Positions 53,106 to 61,276 of a stretch of 64,000 bases of DNA are shown here, piece by piece. The notes under the pieces are model-generated. The model made no database searches, was not told where the DNA came from, and worked only from the letters and a program-made list of their open reading frames with translations. Location of the stretch: positions 62,001 through 126,000 of the forward strand of contig JABFXY010000072.1 in NCBI GenBank assembly GCA_013361525.1, read 5' to 3'. The position numbers were made by a program, and so were the translations under genes. Source of the DNA: Polyangiaceae bacterium. Lineage in GTDB: Bacteria > Myxococcota_A > Polyangia > Polyangiales > Polyangiaceae. The stretch's first letter is position 1, and each line of letters starts with the position of its first letter.

Positions 53106-53699
53106 CTAGTGCGCCGATCCTTTGAGCATCGAGCGAACCTCCATCAGGATGCGCCCAAGAACGTTCTCCCCTCGCCCGTCGCCGCCATCGCCCCAGAAGG
53201 CGTCGCGCTCGGTGTGTTCGACAATCTCTGCATCGCCGGTCGCGAGCAGCAGCGCCGCTAGGTCGGGGTGCTGCTCGAACTTGGCACGCACGGCCCTGCG
53301 CATGACGCCGACCTTCGCGGAGTCCCAATTCGGGCGAAGACGGAGTTTGCGGCTGCGTCCGATCCGCGCCGCCTCACCTGGGTTGGGAGCGCGACGAATC
53401 TGTTCGCGCACGTCCGCATCGGAGAACTTCTGGGCTTGGAAGAAGTGTTCGGTCGTCGGCCACTGAACGCCGTCCAGCCGGATGGGGTACGGCGCGAAGT
53501 TCGAGAGCTCACCGTACTCATCGCTGACGCTATAGAACAGGATGCGCTCGCGGGCGGACGGTCGTGCCGCGCCAACCGACGATAGGCCTGAGCTCGCGAG
53601 TCCTTCATTCGACGAGCGACGGAATCCCACGTGAGATACTCCAGGTACGACCGGGACGTCGCAGTGACGTAAGAGACCAGGTTCGCCTGACGACAACAT
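53106..53699 (-). CDS. NADAR-family protein (YbiA/RibX-like)
   Basis: Protein of about 197 residues; the domain begins near ILFYSVSDEYGELSNFAPYP. Conserved blocks: GELSNF, VQWPTTEHFFQAQKF, NWDSAKVGVMRRAV and ENVLGRILMEVR. NADAR proteins are N-glycosidases; recent work links some to removal of ADP-ribose from guanine, others to riboflavin by-products. The true start could be GTG near 53633. The setting among defence-like genes suits an ADP-ribosylation-reversal role, but this is inference. Confidence 0.8.
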   Translation of the reverse strand: MLSSGEPGLLRHCDVPVVPGVSHVGFRRSSNEGLASSGLSSVGAARPSARERILFYSVSDEYGELSNFAPYPIRLDGVQWPTTEHFFQAQKFSDADVREQIRRAPNPGEAARIGRSRKLRLRPNWDSAKVGVMRRAVRAKFEQHPDLAALLLATGDAEIVEHTERDAFWGDGGDGRGENVLGRILMEVRSMLKGSAH

Positions 53700-53741
53700 G
53701 GTCCGCGACGTGGCGCGCCAACGTCGCGAGCAGCGACGCCT

Positions 53742-54731
53742 CTACGCGAGCACCCGCACCGTCTCTTCCACAACCTTTATGGTCTCAGCAACAACGCGCG
53801 GTCGGTCCCGTGGGTCGTTGAGAAACGTCATCTGCGAAAGAAGATCCACGAGCCGAGAAAGGCGCAGCCACTCTTCAGGCAGCTCACCGCCGGCTTCTCG
53901 GTAGCCGCCCACGAACGCATCTCGAAACCCGACCGGAAGTGCGTCCCCAGCACGAAGAAACAGACCGACATCGACGAGGGGCGGACCGGCAAACGCGAAT
54001 TCCCAATCGAGCACCGCGGCAACGCTCCAGGTCGCTCCCGAGCGGGCGACGACAATGTTCGAGCGCTTGTAGTCGGAGTGAACGAGCGAATACCGGTCGT
54101 CGAGCATGGTTAGCAGAGCGCTCGTCCGCTCGACTGCCTTCCATAGCGAGTCACGCAGCTGCGCGCCCAGCCGTTCGCCGGATAGACCACCGAAAAGTGC
54201 GTCGTGCACGGCGGCAGGCACGAACCGCGACGGCGTGCCGTACTCTTCGACGATCTCGAGCCCGGTGCCAAACTCGCCACAGCGCGAAAACCGATGCGTC
54301 GAAAGCGCGGCCGCAACCTGGCCGCAGGAACGCGCCACGTCAATCAGCTCCGAATCGGGGAGCGTCCCGAAAAGGTCTTGGAGCAGCATCCCCTCGACGA
54401 ACCCCCAAATCGAATAAGGGTTGGCCCCGCGGCTGGGCACGACATCGGAGTAGATGAGCGGCGGAACCGGAATCGGCGGGTTCCGATTCTTCGCGAGGTA
54501 GCTCATCAGGTCGCGCTCTCGCACCGCCGCATTCGGGTCGCGCGTGTGAATGCGGAGCACGTAGCTTCGCCCCTCCCCTCGCAGGCGGAACCGAATGTTG
54601 GTGTTCGCCAAGCCGGTCCCGATGACTTCGTGCTCGACCACGCTCGCGCCGCGGAACGCCGGCTCGACGAGGTGCTGTAGCTCGTCGATCGACAGGTCCA
54701 ACCGCGGGGGACGTTCCCAACCTTCTTCCAC
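53742..54731 (-). CDS. Aminoglycoside-phosphotransferase-like kinase
   Basis: APH-fold small-molecule kinase of 329 residues. The catalytic loop reads HSDYKRSN (His218, Asp220, Asn225), a variant of HGDxxxxN, and DWEFA supplies the metal-binding Asp. N-terminal YVLRIHTRDPNAA holds an ATP-binding lobe but with no clear VAIK lysine. Family members phosphorylate antibiotics, choline, homoserine or other alcohols, so resistance is not implied. It is a free-standing gene in the accessory run. Confidence 0.82.
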   Translation of the reverse strand: MEEGWERPPRLDLSIDELQHLVEPAFRGASVVEHEVIGTGLANTNIRFRLRGEGRSYVLRIHTRDPNAAVRERDLMSYLAKNRNPPIPVPPLIYSDVVPSRGANPYSIWGFVEGMLLQDLFGTLPDSELIDVARSCGQVAAALSTHRFSRCGEFGTGLEIVEEYGTPSRFVPAAVHDALFGGLSGERLGAQLRDSLWKAVERTSALLTMLDDRYSLVHSDYKRSNIVVARSGATWSVAAVLDWEFAFAGPPLVDVGLFLRAGDALPVGFRDAFVGGYREAGGELPEEWLRLSRLVDLLSQMTFLNDPRDRPRVVAETIKVVEETVRVLA

Positions 54732-54759
54732 GTGTGGCTACCTCTGCGGCAAAGGGTGT

Positions 54760-55176
54760 CTAAAGCTCGAGAATTCGAATGTTGCGTCTCGAGCCAACCA
54801 AACGCCGGAGGTCGGAGGCGTCACCGGTTGCGATGACCGCAGACTCGTAGCGTCCCGCGGTTGCCACAACAAAGGCATCGACGGCGTGCGCCGACGATAA
54901 CTTGAGCCGCGCGAGAAGATGCCCGGCGGCCTGCGCGATCTCACGCGTCACGTCCGCGACGACGATTGCGCCGGAGTTGAGCAGTTGATTCACCGCTGCG
55001 TCCTGACGTGGGCTACGGCAGACCTCCGCGAGGACCACCGCCGGTACCCGAACGAGCGCGCCGGTCTCGTAAGCGACCTTTAGGACCGCACGCGCTCGAA
55101 GTCCGTGAACGCCACGCTCCTTCGGATGAGCGAGCGCGTTCAAGGCTTCGGAGTCGAGAACTACCGTTTCGGCCAT
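54760..55176 (-). CDS. vapC: PIN-domain RNase toxin (VapC-type)
   Basis: PIN-domain protein of 138 residues. The acidic residues Asp8, Glu51, Asp100 and Asp119 (in VVLDSEAL, AEVCR, AVDAFVV and TGDASDL) form the metal-dependent RNase site. It is preceded and overlapped by 16 bases by a ribbon-helix-helix antitoxin gene, so it is the toxin of a type II system. RNA target unknown. Confidence 0.85.
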   Translation of the reverse strand: MAETVVLDSEALNALAHPKERGVHGLRARAVLKVAYETGALVRVPAVVLAEVCRSPRQDAAVNQLLNSGAIVVADVTREIAQAAGHLLARLKLSSAHAVDAFVVATAGRYESAVIATGDASDLRRLVGSRRNIRILEL

Positions 55177-55388
55177 CGGCGCCGCACCCTGGCGATCTCG
55201 GCTTCCGGAACCGGTCCGAGTTGCGCGTCCATGTCGGCGAGGAGCGAACCAAGGCGTTCTCGTTCGAGCTCGTGCGCGATTGCGCGCGTCACGAAGCCCG
55301 ACAAGCCACGGGCGCCCACCCGTCGACGCAATTCGTCTGCGAGCTCGCTTGGTACGCTGATTGAGAGCTTCGCCGCAGGCTGGCCCAT
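55161..55388 (-). CDS. vapB: Ribbon-helix-helix antitoxin (VapB-type)
   Basis: Small protein of 75 residues: KLSISVPSELADELRRRVG gives the beta strand and first helix of a ribbon-helix-helix domain, followed by LSGFVTRAIAHELERE and an acidic tail that should cover the toxin. It is made from ATG 55388, just downstream of the palindrome at 55397-55412, and overlaps the toxin start by 16 bases. Such antitoxins repress their own operon. Confidence 0.8.
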   Translation of the reverse strand: MGQPAAKLSISVPSELADELRRRVGARGLSGFVTRAIAHELERERLGSLLADMDAQLGPVPEAEIARVRRRWPKR

Positions 55389-55396
55389 GCCAGAAT

Positions 55397-55412
55397 TCCT
55401 ACCACGGTAGGA
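55397..55412. promoter_or_regulatory. Palindrome before the toxin-antitoxin operon
   Basis: TCCTACC-AC-GGTAGGA is a perfect 7-bp inverted repeat with a 2-base spacer, 8 bases before the antitoxin ATG. A ribbon-helix-helix dimer would fit it, so autoregulation is likely. Confidence 0.6.
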
Positions 55413-55499
55413 CTGCGTCGGCCAGAGGGCGTCGCGTTCGAGCGACGCACGACATCGCCGGGGGCACGACGAAGCGATGTGACGTGGCTGCAAGTCTCT

Positions 55500-56030
55500 C
55501 TATCCGCCTCCGAGCAGGGCCGCACGCAGGCCGGCGGGAGCCGTCTTGACTACGTGAGCCATGCCATCGAGCGCGAGGGTAATGGCGTCTGCGTCGGCCC
55601 CATCACTGAGCATGTACTCCTCGAAAACGACGTTCCGCGGGACGCCGATCGAGATGAGCGCTGCAGCGATGACCACGCCGGTGCGATCACGGCCTGAGGT
55701 GCAATGGACGTACACCGGCCACTCGGTTGCGGGGTCGGCGAGGATGTCGAGTGCGCGCCCGAGCCATTGCCGAACACGGTGTTGGCGCGTGTCGTAGTTC
55801 TCGAGCTCGTCCGATGCCGGCACGTGCAGGAGCCTTGCGGCGAGGTGCGTCGGGTCGGGACCGCGCCTGAGGTTCAGAATGGTGCGCGCGGAACCGAGAT
55901 CGGCGAGCGCGGTCAGCTCGTCGAACTTGCCACCCCGCAGAAGTCGACCGCGCGGCAGCGGTGACGGCTCGAGCCAGAGGCTGAGGGCGTCACCAACGTC
56001 GCGAAAATTTGTCGGCTGGAGTCCCATCAA
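55500..56030 (-). CDS. Tyrosine phosphatase-like protein (DSP/PTP fold)
   Basis: Phosphatase of 176 residues. The CX5R loop is HCTSGRDRTG with nucleophile Cys110 and Arg116; NLRRGPDP precedes it as in the tyrosine-phosphatase-like families (Y_phosphatase3). It could dephosphorylate protein tyrosine or a phosphoinositide-type molecule. It shares a four-base overlap with the next gene upstream (56027-56584). Confidence 0.85.
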   Translation of the reverse strand: MMGLQPTNFRDVGDALSLWLEPSPLPRGRLLRGGKFDELTALADLGSARTILNLRRGPDPTHLAARLLHVPASDELENYDTRQHRVRQWLGRALDILADPATEWPVYVHCTSGRDRTGVVIAAALISIGVPRNVVFEEYMLSDGADADAITLALDGMAHVVKTAPAGLRAALLGGG

Positions 56031-56584
56031 GCGCTCGAAGATGTCCTCCGCGAATTGGTACTCGGTTCAGCGCGCCAAACGAAGTCGCCCGAGTGCGCGC
56101 TGCTCCCGAACGCGAGCTTTGCTGCCGGCGAGAGCGCCGTCAGCCCTTGGAGCTGGCCTCCTGAGGTCCCGAGCTCACGGATTCGGGCCACCACGCTGTC
56201 GAATGCCCCCAGCAGGAGCACAGTGGCGTCGCAGTCCCAAACACGGTGATAATCAGCCTGAAGGAGCTCTTCGGGCGCAATCCTACGCAGCACACCCGGT
56301 TCGGACTGCCATCCCCAATCAACGGGACCACCATAAGCGTGGGTAGCGAAGATCCATTCGAGGGTCGCTTCTTTTTCGTCTCGGGCGACACCGGGCGGGT
56401 CGTTCTCCTCTAGTAGGAAAGGGTCAGCCTCGAGGTCCATCATCAGATCGTAAAGCAGCCCGGAGTCGACCACACGTTTCAGGGTGGCGTGAGGCATAAA
56501 GAAGAGACCAGGCTCGGCGCGACGTATCGCACGTCCGCAAAGCTCGTCGATTTCGCGCAGTGCCGGGTTCGCCAACTGGGTCAT
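56027..56584 (-). CDS. Hypothetical protein, 185 residues
   Basis: Soluble protein starting MTQLANPALREIDELCGRA. It has MPHATLKRVVDSGLLYDLMMD and EWIFATHAYGGPVDWGWQSE. No family recognised. Its stop overlaps the start of the phosphatase gene, so the two are translationally coupled and probably function together. Confidence 0.6.
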   Translation of the reverse strand: MTQLANPALREIDELCGRAIRRAEPGLFFMPHATLKRVVDSGLLYDLMMDLEADPFLLEENDPPGVARDEKEATLEWIFATHAYGGPVDWGWQSEPGVLRRIAPEELLQADYHRVWDCDATVLLLGAFDSVVARIRELGTSGGQLQGLTALSPAAKLAFGSSAHSGDFVWRAEPSTNSRRTSSSA

Positions 56585-56634
56585 GGGCAAGGCCCGCGAG
56601 AGTCGTGCAGGGGGGCTGGCCCTCAACCTCGACC

Positions 56635-57321
56635 TCAAATGTGGCAATCGACGACGACCACCATATCTCTAGACCCTTCCTTCAAGAGCGCGCGAGCTTC
56701 ATCGCACCACGCCAGGTGCTCGGCGCGGTCCCCGTCGGACAGCGGGTGTCCCCCTAGTCCGAACGAGAAGGGACTGGAGTACCACAGGCCCTCACGCGTA
56801 ACGATCGCACACGGGATGCGAGACGGATCCAGCCGCGTGACAGGAAGGGTATTCGCCTCCAGCTTCGACGCGTAGACGACGCACGCGTCGTCATGCGTTC
56901 GGAAGAGGCGGTCCCACCGACCCCCGATTACCCACCAATCCAGGTGTGTTGCAGGATTGCGTGATTGCGTAAACATACCGGTTCCATGGCAGATGTCGCA
57001 ATCTGCGCATGGAACGGCGAAGTCGGGCCTTGAGGCCGCGACGCGCAAGGCAAAGTCGAGTCGTTCTTGCAGCAAGGCGCGTTCTGTCACCGTGTCGCTG
57101 ACCGCTCGGGCCTGCGTGAGCCTGGCGGTAACTTCGCGCCCGAGCGAGCTCTCGTCAAACGCCGAGAAGCCTGCTGCACGGGCGAGATCGCCGACGCAAC
57201 TGCAGGACGTCGTGTACGTGGGGAACGAGCGGTCCTCGCTGTCCGGCTCGAGTAGCCGCCTAACCTCCGCCACCACGTCCACGGTCGATGGGGGGATCAG
57301 CACGAAAGTGAGGAGATGCAT
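56635..57321 (-). CDS. Hypothetical protein with CxxCxxC motif, 228 residues
   Basis: It begins MHLLTFVLIPPSTVDVVAEV and contains VPCADCDICHGTGMF, a Cys cluster that may bind zinc as in DnaJ-like zinc fingers, followed by DWWVIGGRWDRLF. No family recognised. It is the first gene of the minus-strand accessory cluster and has a possible operator at 57443 upstream. Confidence 0.6.
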   Translation of the reverse strand: MHLLTFVLIPPSTVDVVAEVRRLLEPDSEDRSFPTYTTSCSCVGDLARAAGFSAFDESSLGREVTARLTQARAVSDTVTERALLQERLDFALRVAASRPDFAVPCADCDICHGTGMFTQSRNPATHLDWWVIGGRWDRLFRTHDDACVVYASKLEANTLPVTRLDPSRIPCAIVTREGLWYSSPFSFGLGGHPLSDGDRAEHLAWCDEARALLKEGSRDMVVVVDCHI

Positions 57322-57442
57322 GGCGGGCGTCAGCGACGATCGCGCGACGAGCTTTCGGACCGGCTGACCTCGAAATCTTCGCCCTCGGCCATTCGTGGCC
57401 AAAGCGGGTCCCACTTGCGGTCGCTGTACGCGGCGGACACGA

Positions 57443-57459
57443 TGTGCAGACTTTGCACA
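57443..57459. promoter_or_regulatory. TGTGC-N7-GCACA inverted repeat, site 1
   Basis: TGTGC and GCACA separated by seven bases, preceded by GACACGA. The same arrangement occurs at 58134-58150. The site overlaps the GTG start of the lipoprotein gene and lies between it and the divergent minus-strand gene. It may be an operator. Confidence 0.4.
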
Positions 57460-58100
57460 ACGCGCCGGCCCCCTTCTGCAATCGCCGCACCTGCGCTCTT
57501 GCCCTGGCGGTTGTCGCTCCGATCGTCCACGGCTGCACGCAGGACGGCGCCCACTCGGGCGGCACTTCGACGAGCGCGGAATCCTCATCGAGTGCCGCCA
57601 TCTCTGCAAGCGCTCCTGGACCCGCGACGGCGAGCGCCGTGCCCGCCGCCTCGGCTGAGATCGCATCGGTCGCTGGCCGCATCTTCAGTCCCGCGGGAGA
57701 GGGCTTTTCGGTGCTCATGCCACCGGGTGATGTACAGACCAAAACGACGGATGCAGCCAAAGTGCATATCCTCGTCACGTCGGACGGCACGCAATTCCTG
57801 GCCAGTTGCGATGCGGTTCCGCCTGCCAGCATCCCGAGTGTGCAACTCGCCGGGTTCAAGGCAGGTCTGCTCCGACCGTTGACGCTCACCGAGGACGAGC
57901 CGGTCACGGTCGGCAAAGCGGAGGGATCCCAATTTACGGGTACGCGCGAGCGCAACGGTCGCACCTTCTGGATTCACGGGCGCGTGCTGGGAGATGCCGA
58001 GCGTGTTTGCGCCTTCATAGCGACCGTCCCAAAAGGCATCGACAATTCGCGCGCTGCCACGGAGTACGTTCGCTCGGCAAAGCTCTCCAGTGACAGTTAG
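57444..58100 (+). CDS. Lipoprotein of unknown function, 218 residues
   Basis: Lipoprotein signal (CALALAVVAPIVHGC) preceding a Ser/Ala/Thr-rich linker. The C-terminal domain (FSVLMPPGDVQTKTTDAAKV, FLASCDAVPPASIPSV, FWIHGRVLGDAERVCAFIA) is beta-rich with two cysteines. No family recognised. The start is GTG 57444; TTG 57453 is an alternative. Confidence 0.65.
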   Translation: MQTLHNAPAPFCNRRTCALALAVVAPIVHGCTQDGAHSGGTSTSAESSSSAAISASAPGPATASAVPAASAEIASVAGRIFSPAGEGFSVLMPPGDVQTKTTDAAKVHILVTSDGTQFLASCDAVPPASIPSVQLAGFKAGLLRPLTLTEDEPVTVGKAEGSQFTGTRERNGRTFWIHGRVLGDAERVCAFIATVPKGIDNSRAATEYVRSAKLSSDS

Positions 58101-58133
58101 CGGTCGCGGCAATTCGCTCGACCAAGGACACGA

Positions 58134-58150
58134 TGTGCGAAGTTTGCACA
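58134..58150. promoter_or_regulatory. TGTGC-N7-GCACA inverted repeat, site 2
   Basis: Second copy of the repeat, again preceded by GGACACGA, located 71 bases before the ATG of the pectinacetylesterase-like gene. A shared regulator is possible. Confidence 0.4.
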
Positions 58151-58220
58151 AGAGCGGGCTTACCTATGCAATTGGTGCGGCAACCAGGGGACTGGCACAT
58201 CCCTCGCACAGCCGCGGCCC

Positions 58221-59558
58221 ATGCCCTTTTCCCGCTCTTTGTCGCATGGCTCGACAACACGCTCGAAGCTGACCTTCGCCGCGCTGCTCGTCGCCGGATC
58301 CTCCATGGCCGCTGCGTGCGGCGAAGACCCCGCGGACGATGCGGTCGGCGGTGGCGGTAGTGGAAGCGGTGCGACCGACAGCTCAGGCGGTACCAACGGC
58401 ACCGGAGGTAGCACCGGTGAGGGCGCGACTGACCAAGGCGGGAGCGGCGACGGCGGCGGCGTCAGCCCAGTTGGGGGAGGTGGCAGCGGGGGAGGCACCC
58501 AATGCACACCGGAAGACACATTCGACGGCGAGCCCGTCACCGGCGAAGCCGGCGAGTGGGTTTGGGTCGACGTGCCCGATGCACTTTGCCGTGACGGCTC
58601 GCCGGCGGGCTTCGGCGTGAGGCTCAATCCCGCGTCGGACAAGCTCTTCATCTATTTCGAGGGCGGCGGCGCGTGTTTCAACGGCACCTCGTGCAACTTC
58701 AACGCGAGCTCGTTCGGGTCGTCGAACTTCTCGAATTGGCGTGGCGGCGGCGGGCACTCGGGCCTCTTCGACAGCGAGAATCCGGACAACCCGGTTCGCG
58801 ATTGGAACGCGATCTTTATTCCCTATTGCACCGGAGACGTACACGCCGGCAACGCGCCCGACAGCGATGTTCCGGGGTTCGGCTCGCCGCAGGGGCAGGC
58901 CTTCGTCGGGTATCGGAATGTCGGGCTCTTCCTCGATCGAATCATTCCGACGTTTCCGACCATCTCGAAGGTCCTGGTGACCGGGTCCAGCGCCGGCGGC
59001 TTCGGCGCGACCTACAACTATGATCGAATCGCGCAGGCCTTCTGCCCGAAGCCGGCGGTATTGATCGACGACTCCGGCCCGGCGATGTCGGACGAATACC
59101 TCACGCCTTGCCTGCAGACGAGGTGGCGCGAGCTGTGGGGCCTCAACTCGACGTTGCCGGCCGACTGCCCCGAGTGCGCGGGAGCCGACGGAGGGGGAAT
59201 CGTCAACTACGTCACATATCTCGGTAATAAATACCCCGATACGCACCTCGGCCTCCTCTCGTCGGACCAGGACAACACGATTCGTCTGTTCTTCGGTTAC
59301 GGCGAAAACAACTGCGCCAACATCGACGGCGCCATTCCCGTCTCGATGTCCGGGCAGAAGTTCGCCGAAGGGCTCGATGACGTCCGCGACAATTACCTCA
59401 CGGGTCTACCCGCCTGGTCCTCGTACTTCGTCGAGAGCACCACACACACGTATCTCGCCGGCTCCGGGTACGCCGACACCACTGTCGATCGCGTCCCGCT
59501 CACGGATTGGATCACGGCCATCATCGATGGAGGCGAGCCCGGGCACGTAGGGCCATGA
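58221..59558 (+). CDS. Secreted pectinacetylesterase-like lipoprotein
   Basis: Lipoprotein of 445 residues (AAACGED lipobox, Cys33; Gly/Ser-rich linker). Domain: KLFIYFEGGGACFNGTSC, FIPYCTGDVHAGNA and VTGSSAGGFGATYN, the last holding the nucleophile Ser257 in the G-S-S-A-G-G motif of the pectinacetylesterase/NOTUM family. Such enzymes remove acyl groups from polysaccharide or protein. Secretion suggests a plant- or polysaccharide-degrading role. The next gene overlaps its stop. Confidence 0.82.
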   Translation: MPFSRSLSHGSTTRSKLTFAALLVAGSSMAAACGEDPADDAVGGGGSGSGATDSSGGTNGTGGSTGEGATDQGGSGDGGGVSPVGGGGSGGGTQCTPEDTFDGEPVTGEAGEWVWVDVPDALCRDGSPAGFGVRLNPASDKLFIYFEGGGACFNGTSCNFNASSFGSSNFSNWRGGGGHSGLFDSENPDNPVRDWNAIFIPYCTGDVHAGNAPDSDVPGFGSPQGQAFVGYRNVGLFLDRIIPTFPTISKVLVTGSSAGGFGATYNYDRIAQAFCPKPAVLIDDSGPAMSDEYLTPCLQTRWRELWGLNSTLPADCPECAGADGGGIVNYVTYLGNKYPDTHLGLLSSDQDNTIRLFFGYGENNCANIDGAIPVSMSGQKFAEGLDDVRDNYLTGLPAWSSYFVESTTHTYLAGSGYADTTVDRVPLTDWITAIIDGGEPGHVGP

Positions 59559-60436
59559 GGGCCTACGCGCTCGCCGCGGTCTGCGCGGCCGCCGGCTGCG
59601 GAGCGGCGGAGCCCATCGAGGCGCAGGATGTCACCGTGGAGGTCTTGTCGGCTTCCACGGCGGCGGTCAGCATCGCTCGCAAAGATGCGCCGCCGCCGCT
59701 CAAAGTGCCATGCCCGCCGTCGACCGGGGAGTTCAATGCAACCTTCGCCTCGCCGGACATTCGCGATCTGGTGTCCTTCTCCCGGTGGGGGAAGAAGGAG
59801 CCGCTGGATCGCGTCGCTGAGAACCTCGCGCCCGATGATGCCACGCGGCGCGTGGTGTCCGGACGGATGGGTCCCTTCCCAGCCAAGATTGCAACGCAAG
59901 ACAACGTGCTGATCGGCCACTACCCGTACAGCGCAATCGCAGAAGTAAGCAAAGGCTGGATGGTCGTGCTTCAGGCGAATTCGGCAAAGTCTCCAGATGT
60001 CGTCGTCTCCGAGATTCTCCGCAGGTTCGACGACGGCTCTCAGGGCCGCGAGCCGGCCGGCACCACCGCGGCGCTCGACGTTTGTGGGTACTCGCTGGCG
60101 GTTCCCCCGACGATGGATCTGTACCAACTCTCTATCCCCGAAGTCGACGGCGACTCGCTCCGCGCTTTCTGGCAGGACGAAACATGCGAGCGCCTCGCGC
60201 GCGACCTCCCTCCGGTCACCGGAAGGCGCGTCGTCCACGGATTCGACACGATGCTTACTCGTCTCGGCGAGCCCCAAACCTACAACATGCCGACGGTGGT
60301 CCTGAACATCACGCTCACATCCGTGGGTAAGCGCTGCTTCACGGTGGAGCACGGGTGCACCGACGCGAACTGCCGCCTGGAGCGAACAAGTACTGCGGAT
60401 GCGCTGATTGGGCTGGCGACGCGCAGCACGCCGTAA
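59555..60436 (+). CDS. Lipoprotein of unknown function, 293 residues
   Basis: It starts at ATG 59555, overlapping the previous stop (ATGA), with the short lipoprotein signal ALAAVCAAAGC. The domain has LVSFSRWGKKEPLDRV, VLIGHYPYSAIAEVSKGW and GRRVVHGFDTML. No family recognised. Translational coupling suggests a partner of the esterase-like enzyme. Confidence 0.65.
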   Translation: MRAYALAAVCAAAGCGAAEPIEAQDVTVEVLSASTAAVSIARKDAPPPLKVPCPPSTGEFNATFASPDIRDLVSFSRWGKKEPLDRVAENLAPDDATRRVVSGRMGPFPAKIATQDNVLIGHYPYSAIAEVSKGWMVVLQANSAKSPDVVVSEILRRFDDGSQGREPAGTTAALDVCGYSLAVPPTMDLYQLSIPEVDGDSLRAFWQDETCERLARDLPPVTGRRVVHGFDTMLTRLGEPQTYNMPTVVLNITLTSVGKRCFTVEHGCTDANCRLERTSTADALIGLATRSTP

Positions 60437-60539
60437 ATCCCGTCGAGATCGTCAGGCTGGCGAGCGTAGGTCGGCTATTCGCTGGGCTCGCAGCGCACGA
60501 CGTCGAGTGTCGCCAAGGATTGGGTCAGAGCCCTGGTCG

Positions 60540-60586
60540 ACTCGTCATTCTGAGAAGCTTGCGCGGCGCACCCAGGGGCTCAATGG
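60540..60586. repeat. Direct repeat, copy 1
   Basis: ACTCGTCAT followed by GAGAAGCT-GCGCGGCGCACCCAG-GGCTCAATG matches 63954-64000 in about 42 of 47 positions. On the minus strand it carries ATGACGAGT, the first codons of the thioesterase gene, but the following codons differ. It lies after the GUN4-like gene. Confidence 0.8.
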
Positions 60587-60615
60587 TCGGAGCCGGAGGC
60601 ACCGCGAAACGATTC

Positions 60616-61110
60616 TCACAAACCGCCGACCGCACGCCAGACATCGCACCATCGTGTCCAGACGGATTCTCCCCAGCAGTCGCGCGGACTGAATTCCGTT
60701 CGCCAGGACGCATCGCTGACCGAATCGTGAAATGGGAAGCACCCCCGCGGAAACGCCTCCGGTGGTCCTTCGGGTGCGACGACCTTCCCCGGCAGCGTCG
60801 GGGCACCGCACTCTGGCCATCGGCGCCAAAAGCGACCGTCGTGCCACCCGACGGTCTTGCCGATGTGTATCGCGTAGCTCCAATCTTCTTCCGGCACGCC
60901 GGCGCGAGGCGCGGGTCGACTTGCTGCACGAATTTGCGCGGAAAAGCCAAAACGGCCCTTCGACGAGCTCGACCACATCGCGTCGAGCTCCTCGACGCAT
61001 TGCTTGTCGAACTTCGTGTCTAGCAGAGCGCCTCGCGTGATTGCCGTGGCGTCCTTCCACTGCTCCGCTGCGACGAGTTCCGAAAGCGCGGCGAGGTGGG
61101 AGGCTGTCAC
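60616..61110 (-). CDS. GUN4-like protein
   Basis: Protein of 164 residues. LAALSELVAAEQWKDATAIT, ELDAMWSSSSKGRFGFSAQ and TVGWHDGRFWRRWPE follow the order of the GUN4 domain (helical bundle, 'iD.lW...S.GrFGFS.Q', then 'GW'), which binds porphyrins and regulates Mg-chelatase in photosynthetic organisms. No chlorophyll genes are seen, so it is more likely a tetrapyrrole-sensing or other accessory protein. hemE/hemG are in the window but 35 kb away. Confidence 0.65.
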   Translation of the reverse strand: MTASHLAALSELVAAEQWKDATAITRGALLDTKFDKQCVEELDAMWSSSSKGRFGFSAQIRAASRPAPRAGVPEEDWSYAIHIGKTVGWHDGRFWRRWPECGAPTLPGKVVAPEGPPEAFPRGCFPFHDSVSDASWRTEFSPRDCWGESVWTRWCDVWRAVGGL

Positions 61111-61276
61111 TTGGGTTGCTCCGACTCAACGGTAACCTGCGTGGATCCGACGCCTTTCAATAGCATGGGAGACGAAATCATACTTCAAGCTCAAGCCTCA
61201 AGCTCGAGCGGCGTCGACGATGGTGCTGGCGAGAAGCTCGTAGTCGCGCTTGAGCGGGCCGCATGGAATCCAAGCT

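Noticed and set aside
53742..54731. Antibiotic resistance kinase
   Set aside because: The APH fold covers many substrates and no resistance-specific motif was seen.
58133..58360. Small 75-codon frame MCEVC before the esterase gene
   Set aside because: It overlaps the esterase start in another frame; its beginning is part of the inverted repeat.
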